A stretch of 64,000 nucleotides of DNA from an uncultured Pelagibacteraceae bacterium (lineage in GTDB: Bacteria; Pseudomonadota; Alphaproteobacteria; Pelagibacterales; Pelagibacteraceae): positions 124,001-188,000 of the forward strand of contig CACJNI010000002.1 in NCBI GenBank assembly GCA_902594705.1, written 5' to 3'. The notes beneath the pieces were generated by a model. That model saw nothing but the letters and a program-made list of their open reading frames with translations, ran no database searches and was not told the origin of the DNA. Below, one piece after another: positions 54,360 through 63,455 of this stretch. Positions within the stretch are counted from its first letter, which is position 1, and every line of letters begins with the position of its first letter. A program made the translations under genes and the position numbers.

Positions 54360-55100
54360 ATGGAGAAATTAAAAATATCAATAATAACGGTTGTAAAGAA
54401 TGGTATGCCTTATCTTTCAGAAGCAATATCATCTTTTGACAGTCAAACGTATATAAATAAGGAACATATTATAGTATATTCTAAATCAGAAGATCAAACC
54501 GAAAATTTTCTTTTGTCTTTAAAAAACAAAAAAATTATTAAAGATGAAAAATCTAATAATAAGTTTGGATCTTTAAATTTAGCAATAAAAAATTGTTCAG
54601 GAGAGTATATAGGAGTTTTACATGCAGATGATTTTTTTTATGACAAAGAAACACTAAGTGAAATTGCAGATTTTATAATTAAAGAAAAATCGGATGTGAT
54701 TTATGGAAATATAAAATTTTGTTCAAAAATAAACAAAAATAAAATTAAAAGAGTTTGGAAAAGCTCAAGTTATAAAAAATCAAAATTAAAATATGGATGG
54801 ATGCCACCTCACACTTCAATTTTTGCAAAAAGGGAAGTGTTATTTAATAATAATTATTCAGAAAATTTTCCTATATCTGGGGACTATGATTTTATTTTAA
54901 AAATTTTTTTGAATGAAAAATATAAATTTAGTTTTTTTGACAAATATATAATTATAATGAGAACTGGTGGCGATAGTACAAAACTAAGTTTATTTTTTAG
55001 AAAACTAAAACAAGATTTAGTTATATCAAAAAAATACTTTAATAATTATATTCTTTGTATAATTTTAAAAATCTTAAGAAAAATTAATCAATTTTTTTAA
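54360..55100 (+). CDS. Family 2 glycosyltransferase
   Basis: A 246-residue GT2: ISIITVVKNGMPYLSEAISS at the nucleotide-sugar pocket, SEDQT in place of the usual DGST, and VLHADDFFYDKETL with the DxD-like ADD. WMPPHTSIFAKREV is a motif of colanic-acid/WcaA-type enzymes. The donor and acceptor are unknown. It is divergent from the preceding GT (about 104 bp between starts) and converges with a large membrane protein gene. Confidence 0.88.
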   Translation: MEKLKISIITVVKNGMPYLSEAISSFDSQTYINKEHIIVYSKSEDQTENFLLSLKNKKIIKDEKSNNKFGSLNLAIKNCSGEYIGVLHADDFFYDKETLSEIADFIIKEKSDVIYGNIKFCSKINKNKIKRVWKSSSYKKSKLKYGWMPPHTSIFAKREVLFNNNYSENFPISGDYDFILKIFLNEKYKFSFFDKYIIIMRTGGDSTKLSLFFRKLKQDLVISKKYFNNYILCIILKILRKINQFF

Positions 55101-55111
55101 TTTATAACTAT

Positions 55112-56791
55112 TCATTGAGACGCAACAAAAGTATAAGTATATTTTTTGTAAAATTTTAAGTTATTACCTTGCGAAACACTACAAATATAAGGAGTTGACC
55201 AACATAATTTTTTTTTTGGATTATCTGCCTTCTGATCTGGAAAATTTATTTTAAAACCATCCATCTCTTTTGTAAGAAAATTAACTGATAAAATCTCAGG
55301 CCAATAAGTTTCAGATTCACTTTTGATTATTCTATTGAAATTTTTTGATAAGTTGAAAAATAAACATAAAATTATCAATATATTTATACTTTTAGTAAAT
55401 TCTATTTTAACTAAATCAACAATAATGATTAATAATAAAAAAAATAATAAGAATATATATGGAATACCAAAACGAATAACGGGTGATTTAGTGAACCAAA
55501 TAATTAATCCAAAAATAGTAAGAAAGCTTAAAGTTAAAAGTATAAATCTTTTATGATTATTTAATATCGAAATATTTGTTTTATTACTTAATAAAAATTT
55601 TAAGTTTAAAATTAGTAAAATTATAATCGGTAATATAATTGCTGATATATGTTCTAAAATTTCTATTTTATTTCTTTGAAACCAAGTGTTCACCCAATTA
55701 AAGTTTTTTGAGTAATCACTGGGTGATAAATCTCCTGTATATAAATTGTAAGATTTATTAACACTGCCGGTTAGACCAGAAATCATATTTGATATATCTT
55801 TAGTGTGCCATTCTAAACCTTGCATGCAAGTAATTTTAAAATATGGCATCATACATCCTGTATAAATAAATTGTTGAGTTATCCAAAAAGCAAAAAAAAT
55901 AGTACAAAAAATGAGAGGGACTTTAAAAATATCCAATTTTATCTTTTTTTTTATAATTAAAATTAATGAAAAAATGACAAGTAAAGGAGCTATAAATGTA
56001 GATACTTTAATAGTAAATGCAAAGAGAGAAAAGCAACAAATTATTATAAAATATTTCTTAATGTTTGTAAGATTCTGTTCCTCTGAAATTTTTAAAAAAT
56101 AATATATGGCTAGAAGTAAAAAAATATTTGCTGGAAAATCAAAGCCGTGTTCAGAAATTCTAGAAAATTTAATTACTGTATAACTTGTTAAGAATAAAAT
56201 ATATAAAAAAGAATAACAATTTTTATTTTTAAAAGAATTTAACTCTTTTAAAAACATATAGATAATGAAAAAAAATAAAATAGAGTTACTTAGTTGAGTC
56301 CCTCTAATCTCAAAATAAGGCAAATAAAACATTGATGAAAAATTTAACCAAGTTGAATTCCAACCAAATTGCGGTTGCAAATTTGACAATCCAAAGATTA
56401 CTTTTTCAGACACAAGGTTAATGATGTAAGGTAAATGATAATATCCATAGTCTTCATTAGGATTATATTTCAAAGTCATAATGAAAACTAAAGTTAAGCT
56501 TATGAATATATATTTATAATCTTTTATAAAATTTAACTGATTTTTTTTTTTAATTTTAAAAATAAAAATTAAAAATAATAAAAAAATAATGAGAGAATTA
56601 GTTATTTCATTTAAAGGAAAGAGAAGATGTAATATAAATGATAAAAAAACTAGAAAAATAATTCCAAAAAAACCTATTTCATAAATTTCTAAGTGTTCAA
56701 GTTTGAGTTTTAAAAATATATTTACAAAAATGAACCCTGATAAAAATACAGCAAATATAAGAAAAATAAGGATTATAAAAATCTCAATCAT
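55112..56791 (-). CDS. Polytopic membrane protein, GT-C/LIC_10190-like
   Basis: A 559-residue protein with roughly a dozen hydrophobic segments and a shared acidic motif NEDYGYYHLPYIINLVSEKV in the first large loop, as in membrane glycosyltransferases of the GT-C fold. Toward the middle, GWNSTWLNFSSMFYLPYFEI, and the C-terminal tail is a soluble stretch with Cys residues. Nothing fixes the donor. A polyprenyl-phosphate-sugar dependent transferase or a lipid-linked-sugar handling protein are the main guesses. Leucine/isoleucine/phenylalanine use is extreme, reflecting the AT-rich island. Confidence 0.6.
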   Translation of the reverse strand: MIEIFIILIFLIFAVFLSGFIFVNIFLKLKLEHLEIYEIGFFGIIFLVFLSFILHLLFPLNEITNSLIIFLLFLIFIFKIKKKNQLNFIKDYKYIFISLTLVFIMTLKYNPNEDYGYYHLPYIINLVSEKVIFGLSNLQPQFGWNSTWLNFSSMFYLPYFEIRGTQLSNSILFFFIIYMFLKELNSFKNKNCYSFLYILFLTSYTVIKFSRISEHGFDFPANIFLLLAIYYFLKISEEQNLTNIKKYFIIICCFSLFAFTIKVSTFIAPLLVIFSLILIIKKKIKLDIFKVPLIFCTIFFAFWITQQFIYTGCMMPYFKITCMQGLEWHTKDISNMISGLTGSVNKSYNLYTGDLSPSDYSKNFNWVNTWFQRNKIEILEHISAIILPIIILLILNLKFLLSNKTNISILNNHKRFILLTLSFLTIFGLIIWFTKSPVIRFGIPYIFLLFFLLLIIIVDLVKIEFTKSINILIILCLFFNLSKNFNRIIKSESETYWPEILSVNFLTKEMDGFKINFPDQKADNPKKKLCWSTPYICSVSQGNNLKFYKKYTYTFVASQ

Positions 56792-56945
56792 AAAAAATAT
56801 TTTTACTAAATTTCATAAATGAATATTGAAAATTTACCATTTTATCTAATATTATTTTAAGGATATTTTTTTATAGTATAAATCTATAATATAAACTAGG
56901 ATAAACTCTTATTTAAATTTTATATTTAATTTTCTAAAAAAATTC

Positions 56946-57968
56946 ATGAAAAAAAAAACAGCACTTATAACTGGAATTTCAGGGCAGGACGGAGCATATC
57001 TTGCTGATTTACTTCTAAAAAAAAAATACAAAGTTATTGGAACTGATAGAAGATCCGCGAGAATGAATAATTGGAGATTAGAAAGATTGGGAATTGAAAA
57101 AAAAATAATCTTCGAAGAAATGGAGCTAGGTGAGACTTTTGAGATAGAAAGAGTTTTTAAAAAATACAATATTGACGAAGTTTATAATTTAGCGGCTCAA
57201 TCATTTGTTGGAAGTTCATTTGGTAGTCCACTTAATACATCTAATATTACTGGTTTAGGCGTATTGAGAATTTTAGAGACAATAAGAAATAGGAATCCAA
57301 AAATCAAGTTTTATCAAGCATCTTCCTCAGAAATGTTTGGAGATGTTCTGCATAAAACTCAAAATGAAAAAACTCCTTTCAATCCTCAAAGTCCTTATGC
57401 CATATCTAAATTGTTTGGGCATTATATTACGATCAATTATAGAAATTCTTATAACCTTTTTACAGTTTCAGGAATATTATTTAATCATGAGTCTCCATTA
57501 AGGGGTGAAGAATTTGTCACAAGAAAAATAGTTAAAGGATTAGTGGAAATAATTAACAATAAAAGAAATTTTTTAGAACTTGGCAATCTTGATGCAAAAA
57601 GAGACTGGGGATTTGCAAAAGAATATGTTGAAGCAATGTGGAAAATGATGCAACAAAAAATTCCAGAAGATTATATTATTTGTACTGGTAGAACATATTC
57701 TATAAAAGAGTTTATAAACTATTGTATTGATTATTTAAAAATTGATTCAAAATGGATTGGCAAGGGATTAAATACAAAATTAATTAATAAAAAAACAAAT
57801 AAAGTAATTATAAAAATAAATCCAAAATATTTCAGACCATCGGAAGTAAATTATTTAAAGGGTGATTTTACAAAAGCAAAGAAAGAAATTAATTGGAAAC
57901 CTAAAATATCTCTAAAAGAATTAGTTGAAATAATGCTTAAAGATGAAATCAAGTATTATAATAAATAA
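56946..57968 (+). CDS. gmd: GDP-mannose 4,6-dehydratase
   Basis: GMD converts GDP-mannose to GDP-4-keto-6-deoxymannose, entry to GDP-L-fucose, GDP-rhamnose and others. The 340 residues have the GMD opening ALITGISGQDGAYLADLLL, YNLAAQSFVGSSF, QASSSEMFGDV, the catalytic PYAISKLFGHYI and the family's ILFNHESPLRGEEFVTRKI. FRPSEVNYLKGDFTKAKKEI closes it. No fcl or rmd partner is seen in the window. It is divergent from the polytopic protein gene (about 154 bp between them) and convergent with the ABC exporter gene. Confidence 0.95.
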   Translation: MKKKTALITGISGQDGAYLADLLLKKKYKVIGTDRRSARMNNWRLERLGIEKKIIFEEMELGETFEIERVFKKYNIDEVYNLAAQSFVGSSFGSPLNTSNITGLGVLRILETIRNRNPKIKFYQASSSEMFGDVLHKTQNEKTPFNPQSPYAISKLFGHYITINYRNSYNLFTVSGILFNHESPLRGEEFVTRKIVKGLVEIINNKRNFLELGNLDAKRDWGFAKEYVEAMWKMMQQKIPEDYIICTGRTYSIKEFINYCIDYLKIDSKWIGKGLNTKLINKKTNKVIIKINPKYFRPSEVNYLKGDFTKAKKEINWKPKISLKELVEIMLKDEIKYYNK

Positions 57969-57986
57969 TGACTTAATTATAATTTT

Positions 57987-59717
57987 TTAAGTTTTTTTGT
58001 TTAAAAGAATTATTTTACCATCTTCAATTTCGTAACTTTTGTCACAAACAGATAGATTAGATTTATTGTGGGATACAATAATAATAGTTTTACCATTTTT
58101 TTTATTTATTATATTTTGTAGAATTTTTTTTTCAGTTTCTTCATCAAGTGCATTAGTAGCTTCATCTAATACCAAAATCTCTCTAGAATCATAAAAAGAT
58201 CTTGCAATTACAATTCTTTGTTTTTGACCTGATGAAATTTTCCTACCATGTGTACCCACCATATAGTTCAAATTATCAGGAAGTTCATTGATAAACTTTT
58301 CAGCGCAAGCTAATTTTATTGCATTATTTAATTTTTTTTCATCAATTTGATTCTGAGTTGTAAAGGTAATATTATTTTTTATTGTATCCTCAATTAAAAA
58401 TGTATCCTGCGAAATAAAAGTAATTAAGTTTTGAAATTTTCTTCTTTCGTATTCATTTGATATCTCTTTATCATCTATTTGAATTTTTCCTGATCTAGGT
58501 TTTATCAAAAATGTAAGAAGGTTTAGAAGAGTACTTTTGCCAGAACCGCTTTGGCCATATATCCCAATAACTTTACCTTTTTCAATTGTAATGTTTTCAT
58601 TTCTTATAAATTCTTTCTTATCAGAGTAAGAAAAGTTTATATTAGAAAATTTAAGAGACTTATTAAATTCAATCTTGTCATTATTTGGTATATCTAAAAT
58701 TCTTTTATCTTCTAGCATAAGAGTATTTTTTATGATTTTAACTGAGTTTTCAGAATATTTAATTCTTTGTCTTTGCACTAGTATTCTGCTGAATGAAGGT
58801 AACACTCTATAGGCTACTACAAAGTAAAAAGTTATTTTAGTAATTATTTCATTATTAGATATCCCTTCTTTGTAAAGGTATAATAATGTAATTAGTAAAA
58901 TCATTAATCCCATTAATTCTAGTAATGCCCTTGGTATAATACTTATTGTCTGTGTCTTAGCATCAAGTAAGCTTTGGTTTTTATTTAAGAGATAAAAATT
59001 ATTTATCAGTTGATCCAAATTTTTTAAAAAATAAATATCCCTTACTCCTATAAATATTCTTTGACTTACAGTTACCATTTTCTCAGCTAACTCAACTCTT
59101 GAAGCAGCCCAATTTTTTATTTTTTTTTTTAATAAGGTAAGAATTAGCATTGTTAATATTGCTATTGGCACAATTGCAAAGAAAATCACACTATTCCCAG
59201 TAAATATTATTAAAATAAATATTGCAGCCAATAATATGCATTCACTTAAAAATATCATTAAAGCATCTAAAAATTCTGAGGAAAAAACAGATGTTTCAGA
59301 ACTCATTGTTGCTGATAGCTTGCCTTGTGTATTATTTATAAAATACAAATAATCTTGATTAAAAAATTTTTTTAATAATTTAGTAGATACTTCGGCTCTT
59401 ATTTCGCTATTGTAATTAAAAATATATTTGTATGTAATGATAGAAAATAAATTTTTAAGTAAAAATAGAAAAAAGAAGCATATACAAAATAGTGGAATAA
59501 GAAAATTCTGATATTGGTTTAATAAATAACTAAAATTTTTTAAAAGCGGGAAAGTCGATAATTTTTCTGGAGAAAATAGAGCTGCAACAAATGGAATTAC
59601 TGCTGCTATGCTAACAATTTCTAGTATAGATAAAATAAGAAATAGAATTATAATGAAAAAAAATTTTTTTTGATTTTTAGTAGATATTATTGACCAAGCA
59701 GAAGTATATAAGTTCAC
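57987..59717 (-). CDS. ABC exporter, fused membrane and ATPase domains (PglK/MsbA-like)
   Basis: A half-transporter of 576 residues: six membrane segments in residues 15-330, then the ATPase with Walker A GIYGQSGSGKSTLLNLLTFL, Q-loop ISQDT, signature ISSGQKQRIVIARSF and Walker B REILVLDEATNALDEET, then His switch VSHNK. The size and location in a polysaccharide region fit a lipid-linked oligosaccharide flippase (as PglK/WlaB), an alternative to Wzx; MsbA-like lipid export is the other reading. The gene follows the GDP-mannose epimerase-like gene by 6 bp on the same strand. Confidence 0.85.
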   Translation of the reverse strand: MNLYTSAWSIISTKNQKKFFFIIILFLILSILEIVSIAAVIPFVAALFSPEKLSTFPLLKNFSYLLNQYQNFLIPLFCICFFFLFLLKNLFSIITYKYIFNYNSEIRAEVSTKLLKKFFNQDYLYFINNTQGKLSATMSSETSVFSSEFLDALMIFLSECILLAAIFILIIFTGNSVIFFAIVPIAILTMLILTLLKKKIKNWAASRVELAEKMVTVSQRIFIGVRDIYFLKNLDQLINNFYLLNKNQSLLDAKTQTISIIPRALLELMGLMILLITLLYLYKEGISNNEIITKITFYFVVAYRVLPSFSRILVQRQRIKYSENSVKIIKNTLMLEDKRILDIPNNDKIEFNKSLKFSNINFSYSDKKEFIRNENITIEKGKVIGIYGQSGSGKSTLLNLLTFLIKPRSGKIQIDDKEISNEYERRKFQNLITFISQDTFLIEDTIKNNITFTTQNQIDEKKLNNAIKLACAEKFINELPDNLNYMVGTHGRKISSGQKQRIVIARSFYDSREILVLDEATNALDEETEKKILQNIINKKNGKTIIIVSHNKSNLSVCDKSYEIEDGKIILLNKKT

Positions 59718-59723
59718 AATTCG

Positions 59724-60734
59724 TTAATTATTAAGGTTTTTCTTTGTAAATCTCACATATTCATCATTTTTTTTATTTATATAAATCTGTTCTATCCATT
59801 CATAAGTTTTTTTTATACCATCTTTTAAAGAATATTTATAATCCCAACCCAATTCTTTTTTTATTAAGTCGTTATTGCTAGACCTACCTTTGACGCCCTG
59901 AGGTTTATCAAGTTGATAATTTTTTTTGAATTTTTTTTTTGAGCACTCCTCTGCAATAGATATTAATTGATTTATTGTAACTTTTTCATCGCTACCAATA
60001 TTTATCGGATGAGAAAAATCCGAATAAAAAAGTTTCATAACGGCATCAATACAGTCATCTATAAAAAGGAAACTTCTTGTTTGTGTTCCATCGCCCCATA
60101 CGTCTATCTTTTCCTTATTATTTATTTTCGCTTCTATAACTTTTCTACATATTGCAGCAGGTGCTTTTTCTCTACCACCATCAAACGTACCCATTGGTCC
60201 ATATATATTGTGAAATCTTGCTACTCTTGTCTCTAATCCATAGTCTTCTTTAAAATGTCTACACATTCTCTCACTAAACAACTTTTCCCAACCATAACCA
60301 TCCTCTGGCATAGCTGGGTAAGCGTCTTGCTCTCTTAATCCTTCTATGTTTGGATCGTTCTGTAAATCTTTATTATAGGCACATGCACTTGAAGAAAAAA
60401 AATATCTTTTAACATTATTTTTCTGGCATGCCTTTAATAAATTGGTGTTTATCAATACAGACAACATGCATTCTGCTTTATTATTTTCTATAAAGCCAAT
60501 ACCACCCATATTACATGCTAGATTCATTACATAATCAACATCTTTTGACATTTTCAAACAATTTTCAAACTCTTGCATATCTAAAGAAAAATTTTCAACA
60601 TTTTCAAATTTCTGAAACCACATATCAATAGGTTTCAAGTCTACCGCTCTGACACTATTTCCCTCTCCAATTAATCTATTAATTAGATGGCCTCCTATAA
60701 AACCACCGGCTCCAACGATTAAGAATTTATTCAT
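59724..60734 (-). CDS. GDP-mannose 3,5-epimerase-like NAD-dependent epimerase
   Basis: Extended SDR; ATG at 60734 chosen because the Rossmann motif LIVGAGGFIGGHLINRL then starts three residues in, whereas the open frame to 60791 adds 19 odd residues. About 336 residues. It carries NMGGIGFIENN, the active cysteine in SSSACAYNKDLQ, the YGWEKL catalytic Tyr/Lys, RFHNIYGPMGTFDGGREKAP with the second catalytic lysine, and GDGTQTRSFLFIDDC: together these match plant GDP-mannose 3,5-epimerase more closely than ordinary epimerases. Product would be GDP-L-galactose or GDP-L-gulose. It lies 6 bp before the ABC exporter gene; gmd is 1.8 kb away. Confidence 0.85.
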   Translation of the reverse strand: MNKFLIVGAGGFIGGHLINRLIGEGNSVRAVDLKPIDMWFQKFENVENFSLDMQEFENCLKMSKDVDYVMNLACNMGGIGFIENNKAECMLSVLINTNLLKACQKNNVKRYFFSSSACAYNKDLQNDPNIEGLREQDAYPAMPEDGYGWEKLFSERMCRHFKEDYGLETRVARFHNIYGPMGTFDGGREKAPAAICRKVIEAKINNKEKIDVWGDGTQTRSFLFIDDCIDAVMKLFYSDFSHPINIGSDEKVTINQLISIAEECSKKKFKKNYQLDKPQGVKGRSSNNDLIKKELGWDYKYSLKDGIKKTYEWIEQIYINKKNDEYVRFTKKNLNN

Positions 60735-60887
60735 TAAGTTTTTGTAATTTAGTTGATTAAAGATAACTTTAACTTTACTCAATATATTCACCTTTTAAAT
60801 AAATGCAAATAAATGTATTGGCTTGTTATGCTATAAAATCAATATTAATGTATCGAATAACAAACTTTTATTAATATTAATAAATTG

Positions 60888-61721
60888 ATGATAAATAAAA
60901 AAGTCGTATTTTGTATTCCAGTAAGAAATGAGTCATCTAATCTAAAGAGTTTATTTAAGACTCTTGATAAATTAAATCTAAAATTTGAGGATTATTTTAT
61001 AATTTTTGTTGAATCTGACTCATCTGATAATTCAAGTGATTTAATTAAAAAATATCTAGAAAGAAGAAAAGGAGTATTAATAAATAAAAATTTAAAAGGT
61101 ATAGAAAATAGGGTTATGAGATTGGCTATAAGCAGAAATGAATATTTAAATTTTATTAAAAATGACCAAAGTTTGAAAACTTATGATTTGATGATTGTTT
61201 TAGATTGTGGAGGGGTTAATGGAAGTCTTACAGCAAAAAAGATCAAAAATGCAATATTAGAAAATGAAAATTCAATTGGAATTTTTCCCACTCAAAAATT
61301 TTTATATTATGATATTTGGACCCTCAGAATCGATAATATTATTAATTATGATTGTTTTGAAGAATTATTTAAATCTTACAAAAAAAACAGCAAAATTAGA
61401 AAAATTTTTTTTAATTTAATAGGTAAATTCTTATTTATAAATTTTATTATTAAGACAAAAAAAATAAATGTAATTTCAGCGTATGGAGGGATGGGAATTT
61501 ATAAGCTGAATAAAGTAATAGATTTTACTTATGATAGTAACAATGGAAAGAATTGTGAACATGTAGAGTTCAACAAACAAATATACAAAAAATATGGAAA
61601 TTGTTTAGTATTAGATAAAAACTTAACAAATTCTTTTGGAATAAATATACATACAATAAACATTTTGCTTTGTAGTGCTTCAAATTATTTTGCGAATAGA
61701 TTTATAAAGAAAATTATATGA
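60888..61721 (+). CDS. Glycosyltransferase, GT69/CAP59-like
   Basis: A 277-residue protein with a GT-A-like start VFCIPVRNESSNLKSLFKTL, the DxD-like VESDSSDNS, RVMRLAISRNEYLNFI (the R-x-LA-x-RN pattern of the CMT1/CAP59 mannosyltransferase family) and a late VLDCGGVNG. I start at ATG 60888; a TTG at 60885 immediately before is possible. The link to GT69 rests on the motif pattern only. It overlaps the next gene by 4 bp, so it is probably made with it. An 18-bp AT-only perfect palindrome (60867-60884) directly precedes the start. Confidence 0.65.
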   Translation: MINKKVVFCIPVRNESSNLKSLFKTLDKLNLKFEDYFIIFVESDSSDNSSDLIKKYLERRKGVLINKNLKGIENRVMRLAISRNEYLNFIKNDQSLKTYDLMIVLDCGGVNGSLTAKKIKNAILENENSIGIFPTQKFLYYDIWTLRIDNIINYDCFEELFKSYKKNSKIRKIFFNLIGKFLFINFIIKTKKINVISAYGGMGIYKLNKVIDFTYDSNNGKNCEHVEFNKQIYKKYGNCLVLDKNLTNSFGINIHTINILLCSASNYFANRFIKKII

Positions 61722-62698
61722 AATTTTTTTTTGCAAACTTAATAGCTGTATTTTTCTTATATATTTTGTGTATTAATAGAAAACGTATATGTTCCAAATT
61801 TAATTTAATAGATACTCCAGGTAGACTAAGTATACATAAATCTAAGGCTCTTTTATTTGGTGGTATATTTTTATTTAGCAGCTTGGTTATTAATTTAGTT
61901 ATAATCTATTTAAATGAACATGTTTTAGATAAATACATAAGTATTTATCTAATATTGTCTTTTTTTCTAATCGCTATTATTGATGATATTAAAAATTTAG
62001 ATGCAAAATTAAGATTATTTTTAACACTTATAGCCTGTTTAATAGTTTTTTATTTCGAGCCAAGTTTAAGAATAAATAGTCTAAGTTTTTTTTTTAACAG
62101 TTCTGTTTTTATTAACGATAACATAATATTTAGCTACACTTTCTCTGCATTATGCATATTACTTTTTGTTAATGCATTTAATTTTATTGATGGTATTGAT
62201 GGATTAGCATCCTCAATAGGTCTAAGTTTCTTTTTATATTTAATATTTAAAAATTTTGAAATATTTGAATATTATTATGTATTTATAATTTCGATAATTA
62301 TTTTTTTATTTTTAAACTTGAAATATAAAGTTTTTTTAGGAGATTCTGGCAATTACCTTATATCAGTAAGCATAGCGGCAATACTAATCAAAGAAAATTA
62401 TTATAATCCAACTTTGTATTTCGCAGAAGAAATATTTCTTTTATTTATAATTCCCGGTATAGACATGCTTCGTTTATTTTTTATCAGAATTTTAAAAAAT
62501 CAGAACCCGCTCGAGGGAGATAAAAATCATCTTCATCATAAAATTTTAAAAAAATACGGAAAATCTAGAACTGTCTTATTATACCTATTAGTTGTAAATG
62601 TCCCAATTTATACATATATGGTTACAGAAAAGTTTCTAATATTATTAATTTTTATAACTATTTCAGTATATATTATCTTGTTAAAATATATGTCTTAA
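61718..62698 (+). CDS. Undecaprenyl-phosphate glycosyl-1-phosphate transferase (WecA/MraY family)
   Basis: Starts polymer synthesis by loading a sugar-phosphate onto undecaprenyl phosphate. The 326 residues have about ten membrane segments and the family's cytoplasmic loops: DTPGRLSIHKSKALLFGG, the aspartate pair IIDDIKNLDAKLRLFLT, NAFNFIDGIDGLASS and KVFLGDSGNYLI, plus the His loop DKNHLHHKI. The sugar is likely N-acetylhexosamine, but is not determined. It overlaps the preceding GT by 4 bp and runs into the convergent GT2 (about 26-bp overlap). Confidence 0.93.
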   Translation: MKFFFANLIAVFFLYILCINRKRICSKFNLIDTPGRLSIHKSKALLFGGIFLFSSLVINLVIIYLNEHVLDKYISIYLILSFFLIAIIDDIKNLDAKLRLFLTLIACLIVFYFEPSLRINSLSFFFNSSVFINDNIIFSYTFSALCILLFVNAFNFIDGIDGLASSIGLSFFLYLIFKNFEIFEYYYVFIISIIIFLFLNLKYKVFLGDSGNYLISVSIAAILIKENYYNPTLYFAEEIFLLFIIPGIDMLRLFFIRILKNQNPLEGDKNHLHHKILKKYGKSRTVLLYLLVVNVPIYTYMVTEKFLILLIFITISVYIILLKYMS

Positions 62699-63455
62699 TC
62701 AATGTATAAGGCAGTAAGATTAAAGATAATATATTTCTAACATACCTAAAACTATAAAAGGGAATTTTTTTCATTCCAATACTTTTAAAAGTAATATGCC
62801 TATTTACTTTTGAGTCTTGACCTTCCCATGATCTAAAAAAACCAATATTAATATACACAGAATGCAAAGTTGTGATAGTTGAAAATTTTTTCCATAATCC
62901 AAAGTCACAAGAATTCTTATACTTATAATCAAATCCACCAGACTTCTTGTAAAGTTTCTTCCTGAATGAAATACTTTCTTGCTGTACAAAGCCCCAGTGC
63001 GCATGATTTGCATAACCTTTGGAGAGAATAAATTTTGGATAAATATATGGAATACCACTGAATTTTATATTTTTTTTTATGTAACCATTAATTCCAGAGA
63101 TCCAATCAATTTCTGGATTTTTTTTAAATATTTTAGATACATTTTGAACTGCTTTTTTATGTAACAAATCATCTGAATTAATCCAAATGATTACTTCACC
63201 GTTTGCTTTTGAAATACCTTTATCAATTGCATGGTACATACTTTCATCTTTTTCAGAAATAAATATGTTAATTTTTTTTAGATATTTTTTTATAATATTT
63301 ATAGAATTGTCAGTGGATTTTCCATCTACTAAAATAAATTCATAATCATGAGAAGTTTGGTTGATAATAGATTTGATTGTTTCTTCTAAATATTTTTCAC
63401 CATTGTAATTAGGTGTTACTATACTTACAAAAGGGTATTTATTTTTTTTTATCAT
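62673..63455 (-). CDS. Family 2 glycosyltransferase (WcaA-like)
   Basis: A 260-residue GT2: FVSIVTPNYNGEKYLEETIK, LVDGKSTDNSINIIKKYL, SEKDESMYHAIDKGISKANG and WINSDDLLHKKAVQNVSKIF with the metal-binding SDD. The pattern is that of colanic-acid WcaA-type enzymes, and its closest visible relative in the window is the plus-strand GT2 at 54.4 kb. It overlaps the end of the O-antigen ligase-like gene upstream by 17 bp. Confidence 0.9.
   Translation of the reverse strand: MIKKNKYPFVSIVTPNYNGEKYLEETIKSIINQTSHDYEFILVDGKSTDNSINIIKKYLKKINIFISEKDESMYHAIDKGISKANGEVIIWINSDDLLHKKAVQNVSKIFKKNPEIDWISGINGYIKKNIKFSGIPYIYPKFILSKGYANHAHWGFVQQESISFRKKLYKKSGGFDYKYKNSCDFGLWKKFSTITTLHSVYINIGFFRSWEGQDSKVNRHITFKSIGMKKIPFYSFRYVRNILSLILLPYTLIKTYILTR

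Noticed and set aside
60867-60884. 18-bp perfect palindrome just before the GT69-like gene start, as an operator.
   Set aside because: Made of A and T only; expected by chance in DNA this AT-rich. Not listed as a regulatory site without conservation.
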